Assembly (NCBI RefSeq): GCF_900496995.4
Contig: NC_044011.1
Span: forward strand, 24,274,041-24,338,040
Source: Aquila chrysaetos chrysaetos
Taxonomy: Eukaryota > Chordata > Aves > Accipitriformes > Accipitridae
DNA: 64,000 nucleotides
Reading direction: 5' to 3'
The position numbers and the translations under genes were made by a program. Below are positions 24,261 through 37,930 of this stretch, one piece after another; position 1 is the stretch's first letter; each line of letters begins with the position of its first letter. The notes below the pieces were generated by a model that saw nothing but the letters and a program-made list of their open reading frames with translations, was not told where the DNA came from and made no database searches.

Positions 24261-27219
24261 TTTGGCAAAAGCAGCTGGATACACATCTGCACTAACTTAC
24301 ATTCCATGACATTTTTTACTAACTGGGACTCTGCACTGGGTGTTATTATTAGGGCGTAATCTCTAGCTTGAACTCCTACAACCCTTGCTTCCTGAAAAAA
24401 AGTAATTATTAAATCTAGTTCCTTTACCCATTTGCCCTGCAAATTGTATCTGATTGGCTAGTTTTAATATTTCCTCTTAAATACTTGAAGCAGCAGGGGT
24501 AGAATATGCTTTCCTAATCTAATTTTTCTTTCACTTGTCAGCACAGAAAATACACCAGAAGTCATCTAGGTAAATCCTTATTCTGCAGCAGAGTTACGTC
24601 ATCCTTCTATAGTCATCAAAACCAGTCTTCCCTATGTTGCTCCACCATCAAGTACAAGAAGCTATTAATTTCTTTACCTTTGTCTCAGAAGCACAAATTC
24701 CATCAAACGATGTGGTATATATAACTTAAATTTCCAAAATATAGGGTAACTAGAATACAAATAATATTATGGAATACTTCTACTACTTCTTATTTTGTGA
24801 TATGAGTAGGTAGCTTTCTTTTTACCAAATATTTATACGTGCACAAACAAAACTATAAAATAGAAAATAACTTTAAGTTATTTTGATTACTACAATCTTG
24901 TTTCTCTTATTCTTGATACGTATAATTTGGGTTTAAGCAAAAAGTTGCATGTTCTGGAGACCATTACGAATGGCAGTCTGCAAAGTGAAGACACCGTTCA
25001 GTTTGACAGGAAGCCTTCGTAGATCTGCAACGTGAGAGACTGTACACTGAAATAAAAACACATTTCTCTTTTAGGAACTTTACTAAACCCACTGGACTTT
25101 TTTAGCTCCAGAAGTCAAGTTAGGTTTGATCTGGAATCTCCAGCTTCCTGAGCTGTTCTTATTTTCTGACTGAAATAGAGATTTTAGAAAAGTATGTGCA
25201 GGGGAAAAGTGGAAGGAAAGTGTTTTATTTAAAAAGAAGACACTGCCTGCAATTAAAAAACAGTTTGATTTTGAATGCAGTGAATATTGCCAACTACATG
25301 CGGAAGTCATACAGCTGAGACGCTAGATCCTGCATTCCTTGAGTGAAAGACACTTTACTGGGAGTCTTAGGCAAGTAAAGAATGCAGTTCTGAATCCAAA
25401 ATTCATATTATTCCAGATGTGGGTGGGGGAAATACGTATTTACTGACTAAACTGAAAAATCTTGATTCTCAGCTGCCTATCTGTTGTGTTTCTTGCTTTC
25501 CTCTCCCCTCTTGCTCTTCTGTCTGTCTTACCCTTCAGCCCCAAGCTTCTTTTTAAGCTCTGGCTTCCTTACCTTCCCAAGTTCCAGGTATTGCACAAAC
25601 ACGCCCTGTGTTTGTCACCACTGTGCAGGCTTCGTGTGTGGCCTTGTATCTCTTTTCCTCTTTTATCTATGGACTTTTTGTGAAGTTACGATGTCTGTGG
25701 AATAGGGGCAGGATCTTTCACGCACATTTGCAGAGCACAAAGTCCAATTAAAAAGAAACAAATCTAAGCTTCTTATTGCTAGAACACAGTACAGTCCTTC
25801 CTGAAGTTCAGATCATCGCTCTTACCTCCACATGCATTTCTGGTCCGTGCCTGCCTTTCTTCCTAAGAGCCGCTGAGACATTAGCTCACAAGCGCTACCA
25901 GAGCTTCAGCCAGTTGCTCATTTAGCCTAAGATGTGAATGTACCTGCCCTGGGATTCTTCACTAGTCAATAAAGTCAGAGGCTTCTCCAGAGGGAAATTG
26001 TAATTCACATAGTAAGTAAGAGTTGTTATAGAGATGCTGTCCTCTCTCCACGGACAACAGAGATGGCCAGGACAACTAGGCTTGTGTCCTGCTTAGGCAT
26101 GTTGGTTAGAAGGCTCAAGTTGGGTGAAATGGATCAAGGCCTGAATTTTGTGATTGCCTGGCTCAGAATTAGGAAAAAACTTTGTGCTCTGGCCCAATAT
26201 TTCAGGCTCTGGCAAAGCCTCTTGGAGCCCAGGCAATTAAATTCAACATCTACTGTCTAACTGGAAAGACTTGTCTCAAAACAGCCTTTCTCAAATGTTA
26301 TACTAACCCTCATACAGTTGGAAGAACCTGATGATGGCTATGGCTAATGCTGCAAAGCTCAAGTGCTCAGAAAACTTCAAGCAATGTAGGTTTTGGGACT
26401 CCGCCAAGTTAGAGCCTACCTAGGAAGAAATAATTAAGCGGTGTTGTTTTATGTTTCACATGAATTTTGAAATTGATTTACCCCTGGTGTTACTGGGCCT
26501 AACTGCACAAAAAATCCCACCCACTGCTTTCACATCAGCAGTCTCTTAAGATGTCTGTTTATATTTAACCAGAAGTATAAAACAAAAAACCCCAGTGATG
26601 TTCAAAATACATTTCTTACAAGCTATTCAGGGAAACAGTAACTTATTGTTTGAAAGAGAAAAGGGTCCCTGACCTAAACAGAAATGAGACATCTCAGTTC
26701 TAATATCATTTTAGCCACCACTCACACCTGGAGCAATATGATCTGGCATCCAGTTTCTGTCACTGAAATGTCTTACAGTTATTGGATCAGTCTGTGTGTA
26801 TTGCTCTGAGGGTATTCACCATCTCTTTGCTGACAGTGGAGTTTCCTGATCCTCTTCTTGAGGCTCAAAGTTTTAATGTATCAAGTCACAAGGACGAACC
26901 AATTTATAGTTCCCTTATTTACAATCATTATTTTAACTTATATTAAGTGAAAGACTTAACTTGTCTGCATTCTAGTATTATGACAAAGCATGAAAAAGGA
27001 AACAAATACAATTAAACAAAAACACTTAAATGCATTCTGGCTAATGGGGAAAGAGACAGATTTTAATTCTCCAGCTTAGCACATTGCTATGTCTTTAATA
27101 GTCAATCTCTTACAGTTCTTATTCAATCCTGCAGGCTTTTGCTGAGCCACTTTCAATTCACATTCACTCGTACAGTAGCACTAAACATGCTGCAATAACT
27201 GAAAGGGAGGAAACCATTT
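24261..27219. other. Intergenic sequence, no gene seen
   Basis: AT-rich unique-looking DNA between the CR1 fragment and the first LTR. Two overlapping frames of 73 codons near 25.46-25.70 kb are Leu/Ser/Phe-rich because of a pyrimidine-rich stretch and are not convincing. Confidence 0.6.
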
Positions 27220-27224
27220 ACATT

Positions 27225-27820
27225 TGTCCTGGTTTCAGCTAGGGTAGAGTTAATTTTCTTCCTAGTAGCTGGTACAGTGCTGTTGTTTGGATTTAGTATG
27301 AGAATAATGTTGATAACACACTGATGTTTTCAGTTGTTGCTAAGTAGTGGTTAGACTAAGTCAAGGATTTTTCAGCTTCTCACGCCCAGCCAGCAAGAAG
27401 GCTGGAGGGGCACAAGAAGTTGGGAGGGGACACAGCCAGGACAGCTGACCCAAAGTGGCCAAAGGGGTATTCCATACCATGTGATGTCATGCCCAGTTTA
27501 TAAACTGGGGGGAGTAGGCCAGGAGGGGTGGATCGCTGCTCGGGGCCTGGCTGAGCATCAATCAGCGGGTGGTGAGCAATTGCATTGTGCATCACTTGTC
27601 TATCTTGGGTTATATTTCACTCTCTTTTTGTTATCTACCCTTTCATTACAATTATTATTACTATTATATTTTAATTTTTATTTCAATTATTAAATTGTTC
27701 TTATCTCAACCCAGAAGTTTTACTTGTTTTCCATTCTCCTTCCCATCCCACTGCAGGCAGGGGAGGAGTGAGTGAGCGGCTGCGTAGTACTTAGTTGCTG
27801 GCTGGGCTTAAGCCACGATA
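27225..27820 (+). mobile_element. Solo LTR of an avian endogenous retrovirus (596 bp)
   Basis: Begins TGTCCTGGTTTCAGC and ends CCACGATA, where I would expect GACA, one substitution from the usual CA end. It is flanked on both sides by the 5-bp target duplication ACATT (27220-27224 and 27821-27825). The U3 holds a CRE-like TGATGTCA (27482-27489) and a TATA box TATAAA (27499-27504). An ATTAAA polyadenylation signal is at 27689-27694. These place it in plus orientation. There is no internal retroviral sequence and no second copy of the same LTR, so it is a recombined solo LTR. The type is one I recognise as frequent in bird genomes. The 5-bp duplication suggests an ERVL-like group, but I cannot name the family. 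Confidence 0.92.
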
Positions 27821-27825
27821 ACATT

Positions 27826-30800
27826 TCCACTGGTAAATCTGACTTTCAGTCCAGGTTAGAACAGTGTTTTCAGCACCCCTATTAAAAGGACCAGATTTTG
27901 GTCATTTTGCCAGGCATCCAGTCTGTCTCCATAAGCCAGCATGTGCCCATTACCATGTATCTGTGAAAGTGGACTAACAGATGTTTAATACAGTTAGTAT
28001 AAAGTGAGGAGAGGGTGGGGAAAAGCATCTCCCCAGAGCTCCAGAAGAACAGTAGTTCATTTGGTCTGAATCACAGATCTGATCACAACAGCTATTTGGT
28101 CTTACCACAAGAACTTGTACCCATGTAAGAGAGAAAAAAGTTTTATTTTTAATCAGTTTCTGGGTGATTTTCATTTTAAGAGTAGAATCTTCTATATAAG
28201 AAAACCAATCCACAGCTTAAAAGTCATGAAAGGTGGCTTACACATGTTTTGAAACACTGAAAGGAAGGAGCTCAGGCATACATTAAAATGCAGTCTGTCA
28301 AGAACTCTACTTTTGGTGGGCAGCCAGAGAATCAATGAATTTTTTTGACACCTAATTCATAATCAGTTCAAAATATTTCAGTATCAGATATGCTTGCATT
28401 CAGTTTTGACCAAATGGTACGATAACTTCCCATGTAACATTGCATTGTGACATGACTGCTCTCTTTCTAATTTTCACTGGGTCCTAAAAACTTCATCATC
28501 ATTATATTGAGCAAAACAGATAAGCATCAAAATTGCAAATAACAGGCAAATTGAAAATAGCAGACAAATAATACTATGGGACATATAGTTGTCTTTCTGC
28601 TGTCTTGGCACAATGGTATCTACAATCCTAAGAATAGCCTTCCCTACAGAGTAGCTGGCTGAGACAGGTAAGCTGCATGGAGACTTTCAAACAGGGTGAA
28701 ATCATACCCAGAAAAAGGTTTCTTTATGCTTTTGGAATGGCTAGGAAGGCAATAATAGGATCCCTTACTTGAGGGGCATTCGGTGAAAGAAGTAATGTTT
28801 TCCTGCAGTGGTGTAATATGGCCAGGACCTGTTCCCTTAATTGAAGAGGAGCAGGACCAGCAGAAGAACAAGGAGGGAAAAAAGCAAACTGAATTGCCAA
28901 AGGAAATGTTGAGCTGCATTTTTGTGAAATCTATGTGTGGATCTACAGCAGATGTTACCAATTATGTACTGTATTTGGAGAACTCTGGAGACTCATGGGA
29001 AGTACCACTAATGACAGTTGACTTGTCATATCCATGTCATTAGAATGATAATTAGGGAGACTTCAGAGCAAGAGAGTGTGATTAGATAGAGCCCACTGAC
29101 TTCCCATGAGAATTGGCAACCTAAGGGGCCTTTGTCCCTTTGATAGTAAGTCTGTATGTACTTGCTTTTCTAGATGTTACATGTCTTACCCATTTAGCTC
29201 CAGGCTCAGTCAATACGCTGTTTACATTTGCCATCTAAATTTTTCTAAAATTGCATGTTCTACAGTCCAGTTTCTGCCTTACAGCTGAAACTGTTTTCAC
29301 CCAAGTCTCAAATGACACAAGTCCCAGAAACAACACTCCATCATTATTCTTAGTGGCTAGTTGACATCTTTCAAATCATATGATCGGATTTCTCTCACTG
29401 AAATCTTGTCTCACTTGGGTTTTTATGACAACATTGATTCTCTCATTTTTCAGCATTGCCTTTGGAGGATTTGTCTTACTCCTTCACCCCTTTCTGTATA
29501 TATACCCTCCACTTCTTACCCTTTTTCATCTAAAGCACAAGTTACCATCTTTATCAAAATCACTCCCAGGTCTTTCTCTCCTTCTTATGTGTTTCCTTCT
29601 TTTCAAATTAAGATCTTAGCCTGTCTTTGACTGTCAATCTGCCCGTGGCTTTTGGCCTGCATGCAACATCACTAAACACAGTTCGTCCTCCCTCTCTATA
29701 TTCCTTCAGTCACCAGGAGCCACAGCTTCCTGCCCGTCAGTTAGTACCTATCACATAGGCATTATGTTTGTCTCAAACCTCTCAAAGCTTTTCTCTCAAT
29801 CTGTCGTAAGATTAATTAACTTTTTATCTAAGATAGAGTCTTGTCAATGTAACCTATAATGCTTACTGTTGAAATTCTTGTCCAGATCTTCACCTTACAT
29901 CTCAAGTACTGAAACATCCTTTTTTGTGGCCTTGACAAATACAATTTAATTCCCCTATGCAGTAATTTCGAAAGTCTTTGGAAAGGTAATTCTTCTAGAA
30001 ATTCAACTTTGGCAAGGTCACCTATCTTTAATATCTTTATCTATTCCTCCACAGCTTCTGTATTTTAGCAAACTATTTAGGTGTCATGACTTTCATTTTT
30101 TATGGTTGATGCCTGCCTTAATTATCTTTTGTTAATGCTGTGAAGGTTGATTTCTCTTTCTGAAATGTTTGTAACTTAATTTCTAAACAGGAGCTATCAG
30201 TTGTACCTGCATAGCTCAAGAGAAACACAGTCCAGATCTTAACAACCGGTCTTGGGTACTGGAAAAGGGACGGCTGTGTTACTGTGGCTGTACATCTGGA
30301 TGAATATATTGTGCTTCTTAGCCAGGTAAACAGCCCAAAGAGAATACTGCACTAATGAATTTGTTCTGCTTCCAGTGCGATGTTAACTCATTCAGAAGCA
30401 GTTCAAATATCTGTGCACATCATTACATTAGTACTGTCCAGACACAGAATCCATGTTTCTTCCTATGATCCTTCTGTTTGGAAAAAATTTGCTGTTAGCA
30501 CCAGCAAAACTACTTTGTTGTTCTCCTTTAAACTGTTATTTGCTATGATATTGCCAGAAAAAAATCCCAGACAACAACAACAATAATCCTTACAACTGCT
30601 GAGCTAGTAATGCACTCAGACAATCTTCTAAGCCGTTTAATGCTTGTCTTATGGCTCCCTTGTATATATCCCAGGCTATCTATCTCAGATGGAGCTTGTC
30701 TGCTTTAAAACTAAAAAAAAAAACCCACCAACAAAAATCTGTCTAATGAAAACTGTACAAGAAAACTTCTTGTTTGTGTGATAAGTACCATCAGTTCAAG

Positions 30801-33800
30801 CCTTGACAAAAGAGCTGATATACCTTTGTAAAATTTATTTTAAAATCTCATTTTAAATTGCTAGTAGATCACTTCAAAAAGAACCCATAAGAATTCCAGT
30901 AAATTGTATGTCATAAAAGACACATCTTCGTGCAAATACCTATTCCTGAATCTAATAATATTATTACTTGAAAAGTTTACCTTCCTCCAAGTGTATTTCC
31001 TAATATTGATTTCTGAGTGATTCATTGCATCCAATAATGTTGAAAGTGATCCAGTTTAATTACATGAGATGACATCTATGTTGGTGGAAATCCAGGATGT
31101 AAAGCTGTAATACAATCTATACCAGAAGGAATTATCTAAAGAATGATAAAGTCTTTTATATTTTATTTAAATCTGCTTTTTTGAAAGTCGCATTTTTGTA
31201 TTCTTACCCTGATTTACACCATAAAAAAGGATATGTGTCTATTGCCTCTCTACAATGAGGACACTAGAACATTTAATAAGTCCTTTGCAGACAAAAGGGG
31301 TATATGCGTACTGTGATTATGCTGGACACAGATTTTTTTGTGTGTGATTCTCCTCTTGCTGGCAAAGGGTGGTTAAATCCCCCTGCTTCTTGCTAAACAG
31401 TTACTACGAGACTACTAGCACACTGAAAGGAGACAGTAGCTTTTGGAATACCAGGGCAATTTCTGCCAAAAATACTGTCCCCTTAGGACCAGAAAAAAAC
31501 CACTGTTGCTGTTGTGTTCCTGCTTTCAGCCATACACTGTACATGCTTAACAATGAGTAAAAGTTGAGCACAAATACATTTAAGTGGGTTAGCTTATTAC
31601 AGTTTCTTGACTATATTGAAATATCTGGGTATAAAGTGGAAGATATAGTTATCTAAATAAGTTGTTTGGAAAATGTATTTAATGTATTTTTCCTTACCAA
31701 AACCTATCTTGTGCTAGTTCTTACATGCCTTGTTACTGAGTGTTCACTGTCAGGGTTGCTTTACTCTCCTTACTCAGTGAAAAGGAATTTTTGCCAGAAT
31801 TAGGACTTCATGAGCAGGTCCTGTACATTATGAACCAGCACATGGAAGGTCATTAGGAACTGGCTGAACACTGTGCACAGAGGCTGACAATTCTTTTTCT
31901 CTCTCCTTGTGTATCCTGCCAGCACCTGATTTTTTTCTTATGTATCTGAAAATCATATTTTTAATACTGCCAAACCATTTACATTTCTGATGTTCGTGTC
32001 TCTGGCTGCACTGTTAATGCCAGTTTTACGAAAACGGATCACCATTTATATTAATTGACACTGATTAAAAAAAAAAATCGCACCAGGAAAGTTTAAATAC
32101 TTGCATGAAATATTTGCCTAAACTGTGAAAGTAAATGTAGGCACAGTAGAATTAAAAGTTTTTTGTATCCTAACTACTTTCTGAAAAGATCAGGACAGTT
32201 AAGTCTGGAGTAATATTAATTTTATCTTTTGGTCCTTTAATAATTCTTTTTCCATAGTTATGATTGGAATTCGTAATGGCAGGGGAGATTCTACCCACTG
32301 ATAATTTTTCACAGGTTTTACTGCTACCCTAGCACAGAGTCACAACTATTAGAGTTCATTCAGTGCCAAGATGTTGAATTCATGGGATATTTTACTCCTG
32401 ATGTCGTTAGGCCCTGGATTCTTGCCCTTGTGCTGTGGCTGCACAAGACGAAATTCTATCCACTCTGCAGTAAAAGACAAACTTTCTAATATCTTCAGTC
32501 AGGACAGAATTTCACACTTCAAGGCTAACTCAAAATTAATTCCCCTTTGGTAGCACATCCACTTTAAGACTCATCTCCTAGCTCCTTTCCCCACTGCAGC
32601 TGTGCACATTTGCCCCTGCACCACTAAAGTAGAAGAGATGAGAATGAGAACATTGGAAAAATTTGGATTAACAATACCTTAAAAAATTTAATTTGGGGTT
32701 TTTTCTAGTGCCGGTCATTTTAGCAAGCCACCTTACCCTAGGGTCCACAGACAGCTGTGTTCACACAACTGATGTGGATGCAAAGCACAATGCAGATTTG
32801 ATCAGATCGGGAGCAGCAGAACAGAGCTCATCGACTTGACTTGAGCTGGTTTTGCTGCCAAAAGCAGCGCTACATGGATCTGCAGACTTCATGTGTAAAG
32901 TAGCTTATACACAGTGGGAAAAGATGCTATGTTCTTTTCATGATATATGGAGAAGAAAGAGAAGTTGAAATTTTGGGTAAGAAGACGGTGCTTGTTGGGT
33001 TTTTACTTATTACACTCTCTGGCTATCATGGACAACATAACTAATGATCAGAAAACTGTGGCCAAAAGTACTGAGAATATAAAAAACCATATTGGAAGTG
33101 ATTTGATAGCCGACTTTCCTAAGGCGCATGTGACTGTGCTGTCAGCCATTGCCCTTTAGCTTTTGAAGTCAGTGACCAATTTCAGCTATATGTGCGAGAG
33201 GACAGTGATCTTAAAGACAATTAACGTCTTACAAGCTTTGTAAAAAATCCCCACAGTTGGCTAGAAGAGAAAGGAAAATAATTCTTTAGCAAAGGGAACG
33301 GTAGGCTCAGCTCCGCTACTGTCCTTTCTCCAGATTAGCTGTGGTCCACGCTCTCTTTTGTCTAGGGCAGGTGCCACAGAAGACAGTGGAGGACCTGAGA
33401 TCACTGCAGTGGGGAAGGAGATTTCAGGACCAAAAGACACAGATCTTCACCAAACCAGACTCTAGCAGTTGTGCTGCTCAGCGAAACATTTGTTGTTTCC
33501 TCATTAACAGCTACTGAACTTTTCTGACATAAGCGTAGTTGAAAGCCCACTAGCTCAGGATTCTCTGGCAATGCAAAGAACTTGTTTGATTTTCATTATG
33601 AGGTAAAAATAAAACTATTAAAAAAGAAGTAAAGAAATAACTTCCTAAACTGCTTTAAGGAAACAGGAGAAAAGACCTCTCTTTTTTCTGCTTTCCTCTT
33701 TACCGGATACAGGGCTCCCAATACCCCGGAGCATAACACCTATGAGTGAGTGGAATCTGATAGCCCATTTTTAATTACTGCCTTTATCTGCACTTCTGCA

Positions 33801-34354
33801 AAACAAACAAACTAATTAAAAAGCCTAAAGCTGGGCTTGCACAGGGAAAACCTAGGTGTTCGTAGGACTGAATTCACCACAATTCTCTCTGCACTGTTTC
33901 TCTTTTCTTCATTCTGACTTTTGAATCTGCCCTGATGCCCTCATCTGACACAGCAACTACATCAGGGAGAGAGAAAACAGGATAGGCTTTCACTTTTGTC
34001 TGGCAGCACAGGCTTGCATTCTGTGCTTTGGAGGTTTTCAGAGGCTCTTTATTCCATGTAATGTTCCTGGAGTAGAGAAGCGTATCTTTTGTTCTTCCTT
34101 ATAAAGGGATATTTTTATACACAAAGATATACAGTACACTGAATTACAAGAGTTTTTATGTATTGAATTGTGAGGCTTTAACACATAAATTTCTGATGAT
34201 TCTTTAATTCTGCCTTATCCAAAGCATTTAACTTCAAAACCTTTAAAGCATAGATGAATCAAAGCCTCAGAATCCATCCAACACATCAACTAATTGTAGT
34301 GACATCAAAACCAGAATGAGACTCTTAATTTAAACGGATTTCACTCCTAGCATG
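27826..34354. other. Intergenic sequence, no gene seen
   Basis: AT-rich DNA without splice-supported exons, RNA genes or recognised transposons. Frames of about 60-105 codons occur on both strands (for example 28644-28961 minus) but show no family resemblance or paired splice sites. A run of pyrimidine-rich sequence near 29.36-29.63 kb explains two overlapping hydrophobic frames. Confidence 0.6.
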
Positions 34355-34609
34355 CTAAACATGCAACCCGTGTATATGTGCTAAGCTGTATTCTCTCGAT
34401 ATACATATGTATGGCTTTATATACTTGCAAGTAATTAAAATGAGGGAGGACAGACGTGTATCTTCTCTGTAAATAGAAATAATTCTTTTATGTTTAAGCA
34501 TATCTCTTGTTGTTTTAAACGCAGCTTCCACAGTTTTGCTGTGAAACACTGTACGCTCAAAGTGTCGAAGCCTGTACAGGTCTTCTGATTCCTTTAATAT
34601 CGTTTCCAT
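34355..34609 (-). other. Candidate small ORF or conserved element, function unknown
   Basis: An 84-codon frame starting in a good context (A at -3, G at +4). The first 45 codons have a protein-like, charged composition (METILKESEDLYRLRHFERT and onward), unlike the Leu/Ser/Phe-rich chance frames around it. A pyrimidine-rich AG acceptor-like site (CTATTTACAG) lies inside it and a GTATAT donor-like site near its end, so it could also be exon pieces. I recognise no family. A chance frame remains the most likely explanation. Confidence 0.2.
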
Positions 34610-36829
34610 ATTAGATAGCCAGATGGTGGAGAGCGATAATACTCTGTACTAATCACTTAGGAAGTCTACAGAGTGGTGCTTTGAGATTTAGACCCACAGC
34701 TACTGCCATCACTCTTTTGATGGGAAGCCACAGATACTTTTCCAACCAATTGAATGTTTTAAAATATATCAACACTGAACAAATTATCTAAACAGGAAAA
34801 AGACTGATAAATACCATTCAGTGCTAATGAACAGAGGGATGCGTCCAAAGGAAATAATTGCTTTTACAATGATCAGAGATAAACATGGCATTATGCAATA
34901 GTATTTATACACACCTAAGAAAATATTTTTGCTTCTTTATAGCCATCACAAACAGGAGAGAGATATGCATTGCTAAGTTACTTTACAAAGAAGAAAAAAA
35001 AAGCCTAAGAAGCAGAATAATTATCTCAATGAGTTCCTTAGGGTTTGATTTTTAATTCCATACTGATATACTGTTCTGCCAATTTTAAGATTTTGTAATT
35101 CCAACAGATTAATCAGCAGAAACCTTTTTTCCTACAGCAATATCGATTTACGTACAGGAATACTCTTTTGGTTTGTGTTTCTACCTTGAAAACACTTGGT
35201 TTCCTTTCTGAATGATGCATTGTTAATCTGTGGGCGCACTTTATAGGAATGAAATGTCAGATGTGCCCATTCCTAATGTCATAGATTTTTTCATATGCTT
35301 TATTGCTGCAATATCTACATTAAAAAAGGGAAAATATTTCTCTGTGAATTTTACTTTTATTGTTAAGCCTTTTATAAAAACCCACACTGTAGGCTCTACT
35401 CCAGGCTGGCAACCAGAGGCTCTGGAAAAAGAGACTGAGGCAGCACTAATCAGTGCTCAAATATGATAAGCAAGCAGACTAAACATGTAAACAAGTCCTG
35501 TGCTGAGTGCTTTGTTTTGGTAGCACCAATTGTCATTTCAGTAGAGGAACAAACAACTCACTTGAGCCTATCTGGGTTATTAATTGTGGAACACTAAATA
35601 GTAAAGAGAAAACGCAAAATAATGTTAAGCAAAAAGGTTTGTAAGCCACTTCTCAGAACTGGGCTGCTCTAGCAACAATTTTCAAACAGCAGCAATGTTT
35701 TACTGCATCCTTAGGGTAAAACGAGCATCTTCATTGTCTTAATATTTGTACAACATTGTACTAATGTTGCAAAGATGGTGGACTTCATAGAATCTACCTT
35801 TTCAGGATTACTTTTTCAGCACTACTGAACAAATATTTGCTCAGCATTTCTGAAAATCAGGCTGTTCAACACCTGAGAACAGAAAACCAAAGATAAAGTC
35901 ATTATTTAAAAAATAATAATGTAAATTCTTAACTCGATGTGTAGTTTTCCTCTTACTATGCTTAGTAAAAATATATTAATGTTTTGAATGCCACTATTGA
36001 ATTGCTAATTTTAATTAGATTTTTTTCTCCTATCCTAAATCCCTTACTCTGTATTATAGTATGTATCATTGTAGATTCATTAGTTACATTACCATGCAAT
36101 GTGGTATTTCGCGATGCTGCCCAGCCAGCCTGAAGCCAGAAAGCCTGATTTTAACCTTGAATGACTTCATGGAGTTATTCTTAATGCACACTGATATAAT
36201 AAAAAAACAAACACTGGGTCATAAATTGTATAAAACCAGCACTCAACACACACTACTGTTACAGCATGCAGTTGTGAAATATACGTGGGAAATAAAGAAA
36301 GCAGTAAGGAATGTCTTTAAAATGAGGATGGTGCAGGCACATGGAGGGGAAGAGCATGTAAACAAGTGGTGGAAAAGAACAGATGTGTGCTGTTTAGACA
36401 CACAGGCAGCTTGCCTGAGGGAAGTTTGGATTATTGAGCTCACACGGCAAAGATACATAGTCTGTTCACATTTAAATCATAAGAGGTTTTGTGCGTGTTG
36501 TGTAGTGTTCCTGCTACTTCTCTAGAGAAGTATGTGATTTCTTAGAGTATGCCACAGTCATACATATAGCCAATTTACAGTTCAGTTTGCCTAGAAGTTT
36601 CCTCAGAAACACTGGTAAATGCTTCATCTAGTACAAAATTCAACAGAGATGCAAGTTACAGAAGCCTCTCCAAGATTGCTTCAAGTCAACAGAAAAAAAT
36701 GCTTCAATAAGGATAATAACTTCAATAGGTGTTACTGGTTTTGCTTCCACAGATACAGCATCCCTGTACTAAACCTTTACATTTTTCAGAGAGCAGAGAA
36801 TACAGTTCAGTACTGTCATTACTGCATGA

Positions 36830-36920
36830 AGGTTGTCCTGGATATTTTTTTTTCTTTGTGAGGTCAGCTTCCCATGACAGTTGTGCTCCATAAAACAACC
36901 AACTGATAGAGCGGGGAGGG
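36830..36920. repeat. Diverged repeat, copy A
   Basis: By eye it aligns with 37840-37930 in the same orientation. Both share a G/T-rich lead, a T-run, then GCTTCCCATG, CAG, TATGC/TGTGC and CTGAT.GAG.GG. Identity appears to be around two thirds to three quarters. The family is unknown. Confidence 0.35.
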
Positions 36921-37839
36921 GAGAAGAGAGAGACAGGTAAAATCTCCAGACACTCTGATGGAAGTAGTCCAGAGATTCACAGACCACAAAACTTTCCTGC
37001 CTTCACAGTAGTTACAATCCTCGTAAAAAAAATAAAATGGACCAAAGAGGCAACTTACAATTTCATCCACATTAGGAGAGAAAGACATAATTTTGGGGGC
37101 TCTATTTTAAGTCTGCTTGCAAAATATGGTACATAAAGTATGGCAAGCCACCAGAGTACCTAGAGAAGGAGAAAATATATTATATAGGAATAGCAGCAAT
37201 TTGTCCATAGTGAAATTGGTGTTAGAGCTGAAGACTGTACAGCTATAATCAGCAGTTCATTGTCACATAAATTACTCTTCCATACGACCCAGGCTTGCAC
37301 CTTCTCATCAGCATCAGAATCTTCCCCACCCCTTGTCCCTGCCACTTGGCACACATCTCATCACTCCGCTGAAGCTTAAACAGAGAGTAGCAATTGAATA
37401 GAGGGTCCTGCAGCAAGTCGGACAAGGAAAGGAAGAGGGGGAACAGTCTGCAGATGGGATAGGTGATGCTGAGTGAGGTGCAAGTTTTAAAAGGAAAACT
37501 GTTTCATGCAAGGTGCCCTGGCTGGGCCCTGAAGGAGTGGACAAACATAACTTTCCCCAGCAACTCCAGCTATAGTATTTTCTCCTCTTAAAGAAGGAGA
37601 ACTTAAGAGGATTTGTAATGTGTTTGTGAGGTATGCAGAACTGTTTGTGTGCATCTTCGCATGCTGTTAGTAGACTCAGGAAGGCATTTGGTTACCCTTT
37701 CTCCCTGCACGGTCATCCCCCATCCTTCCACAGCACCCCATTACTCCTCTCTGGGTCTTGCACTTTGCACCCCATTGCTTGGCTCCAGCCCTTCTTACTG
37801 AACAAGAGCAAAACAGTTCAGTGCCGACATCCTTCTGTA

Positions 37840-37930
37840 GGGCCTGTGGGTATATTTTTGCATTTCTGACAGCGGCTTCCCATGTCAGCTATGCACAGTG
37901 AGACTGCGGACTGATGGAGTGGAAGAGGCA
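37840..37930. repeat. Diverged repeat, copy B
   Basis: The second copy of the segment at 36830-36920, about 1 kb away and direct. It is probably an old interspersed repeat or a local duplication. Confidence 0.35.

Noticed and set aside
25462..25705. Two overlapping hydrophobic frames resembling signal or membrane segments
   Set aside because: Pyrimidine-rich DNA yields Leu/Ser/Phe in both phases. No splice or family support.
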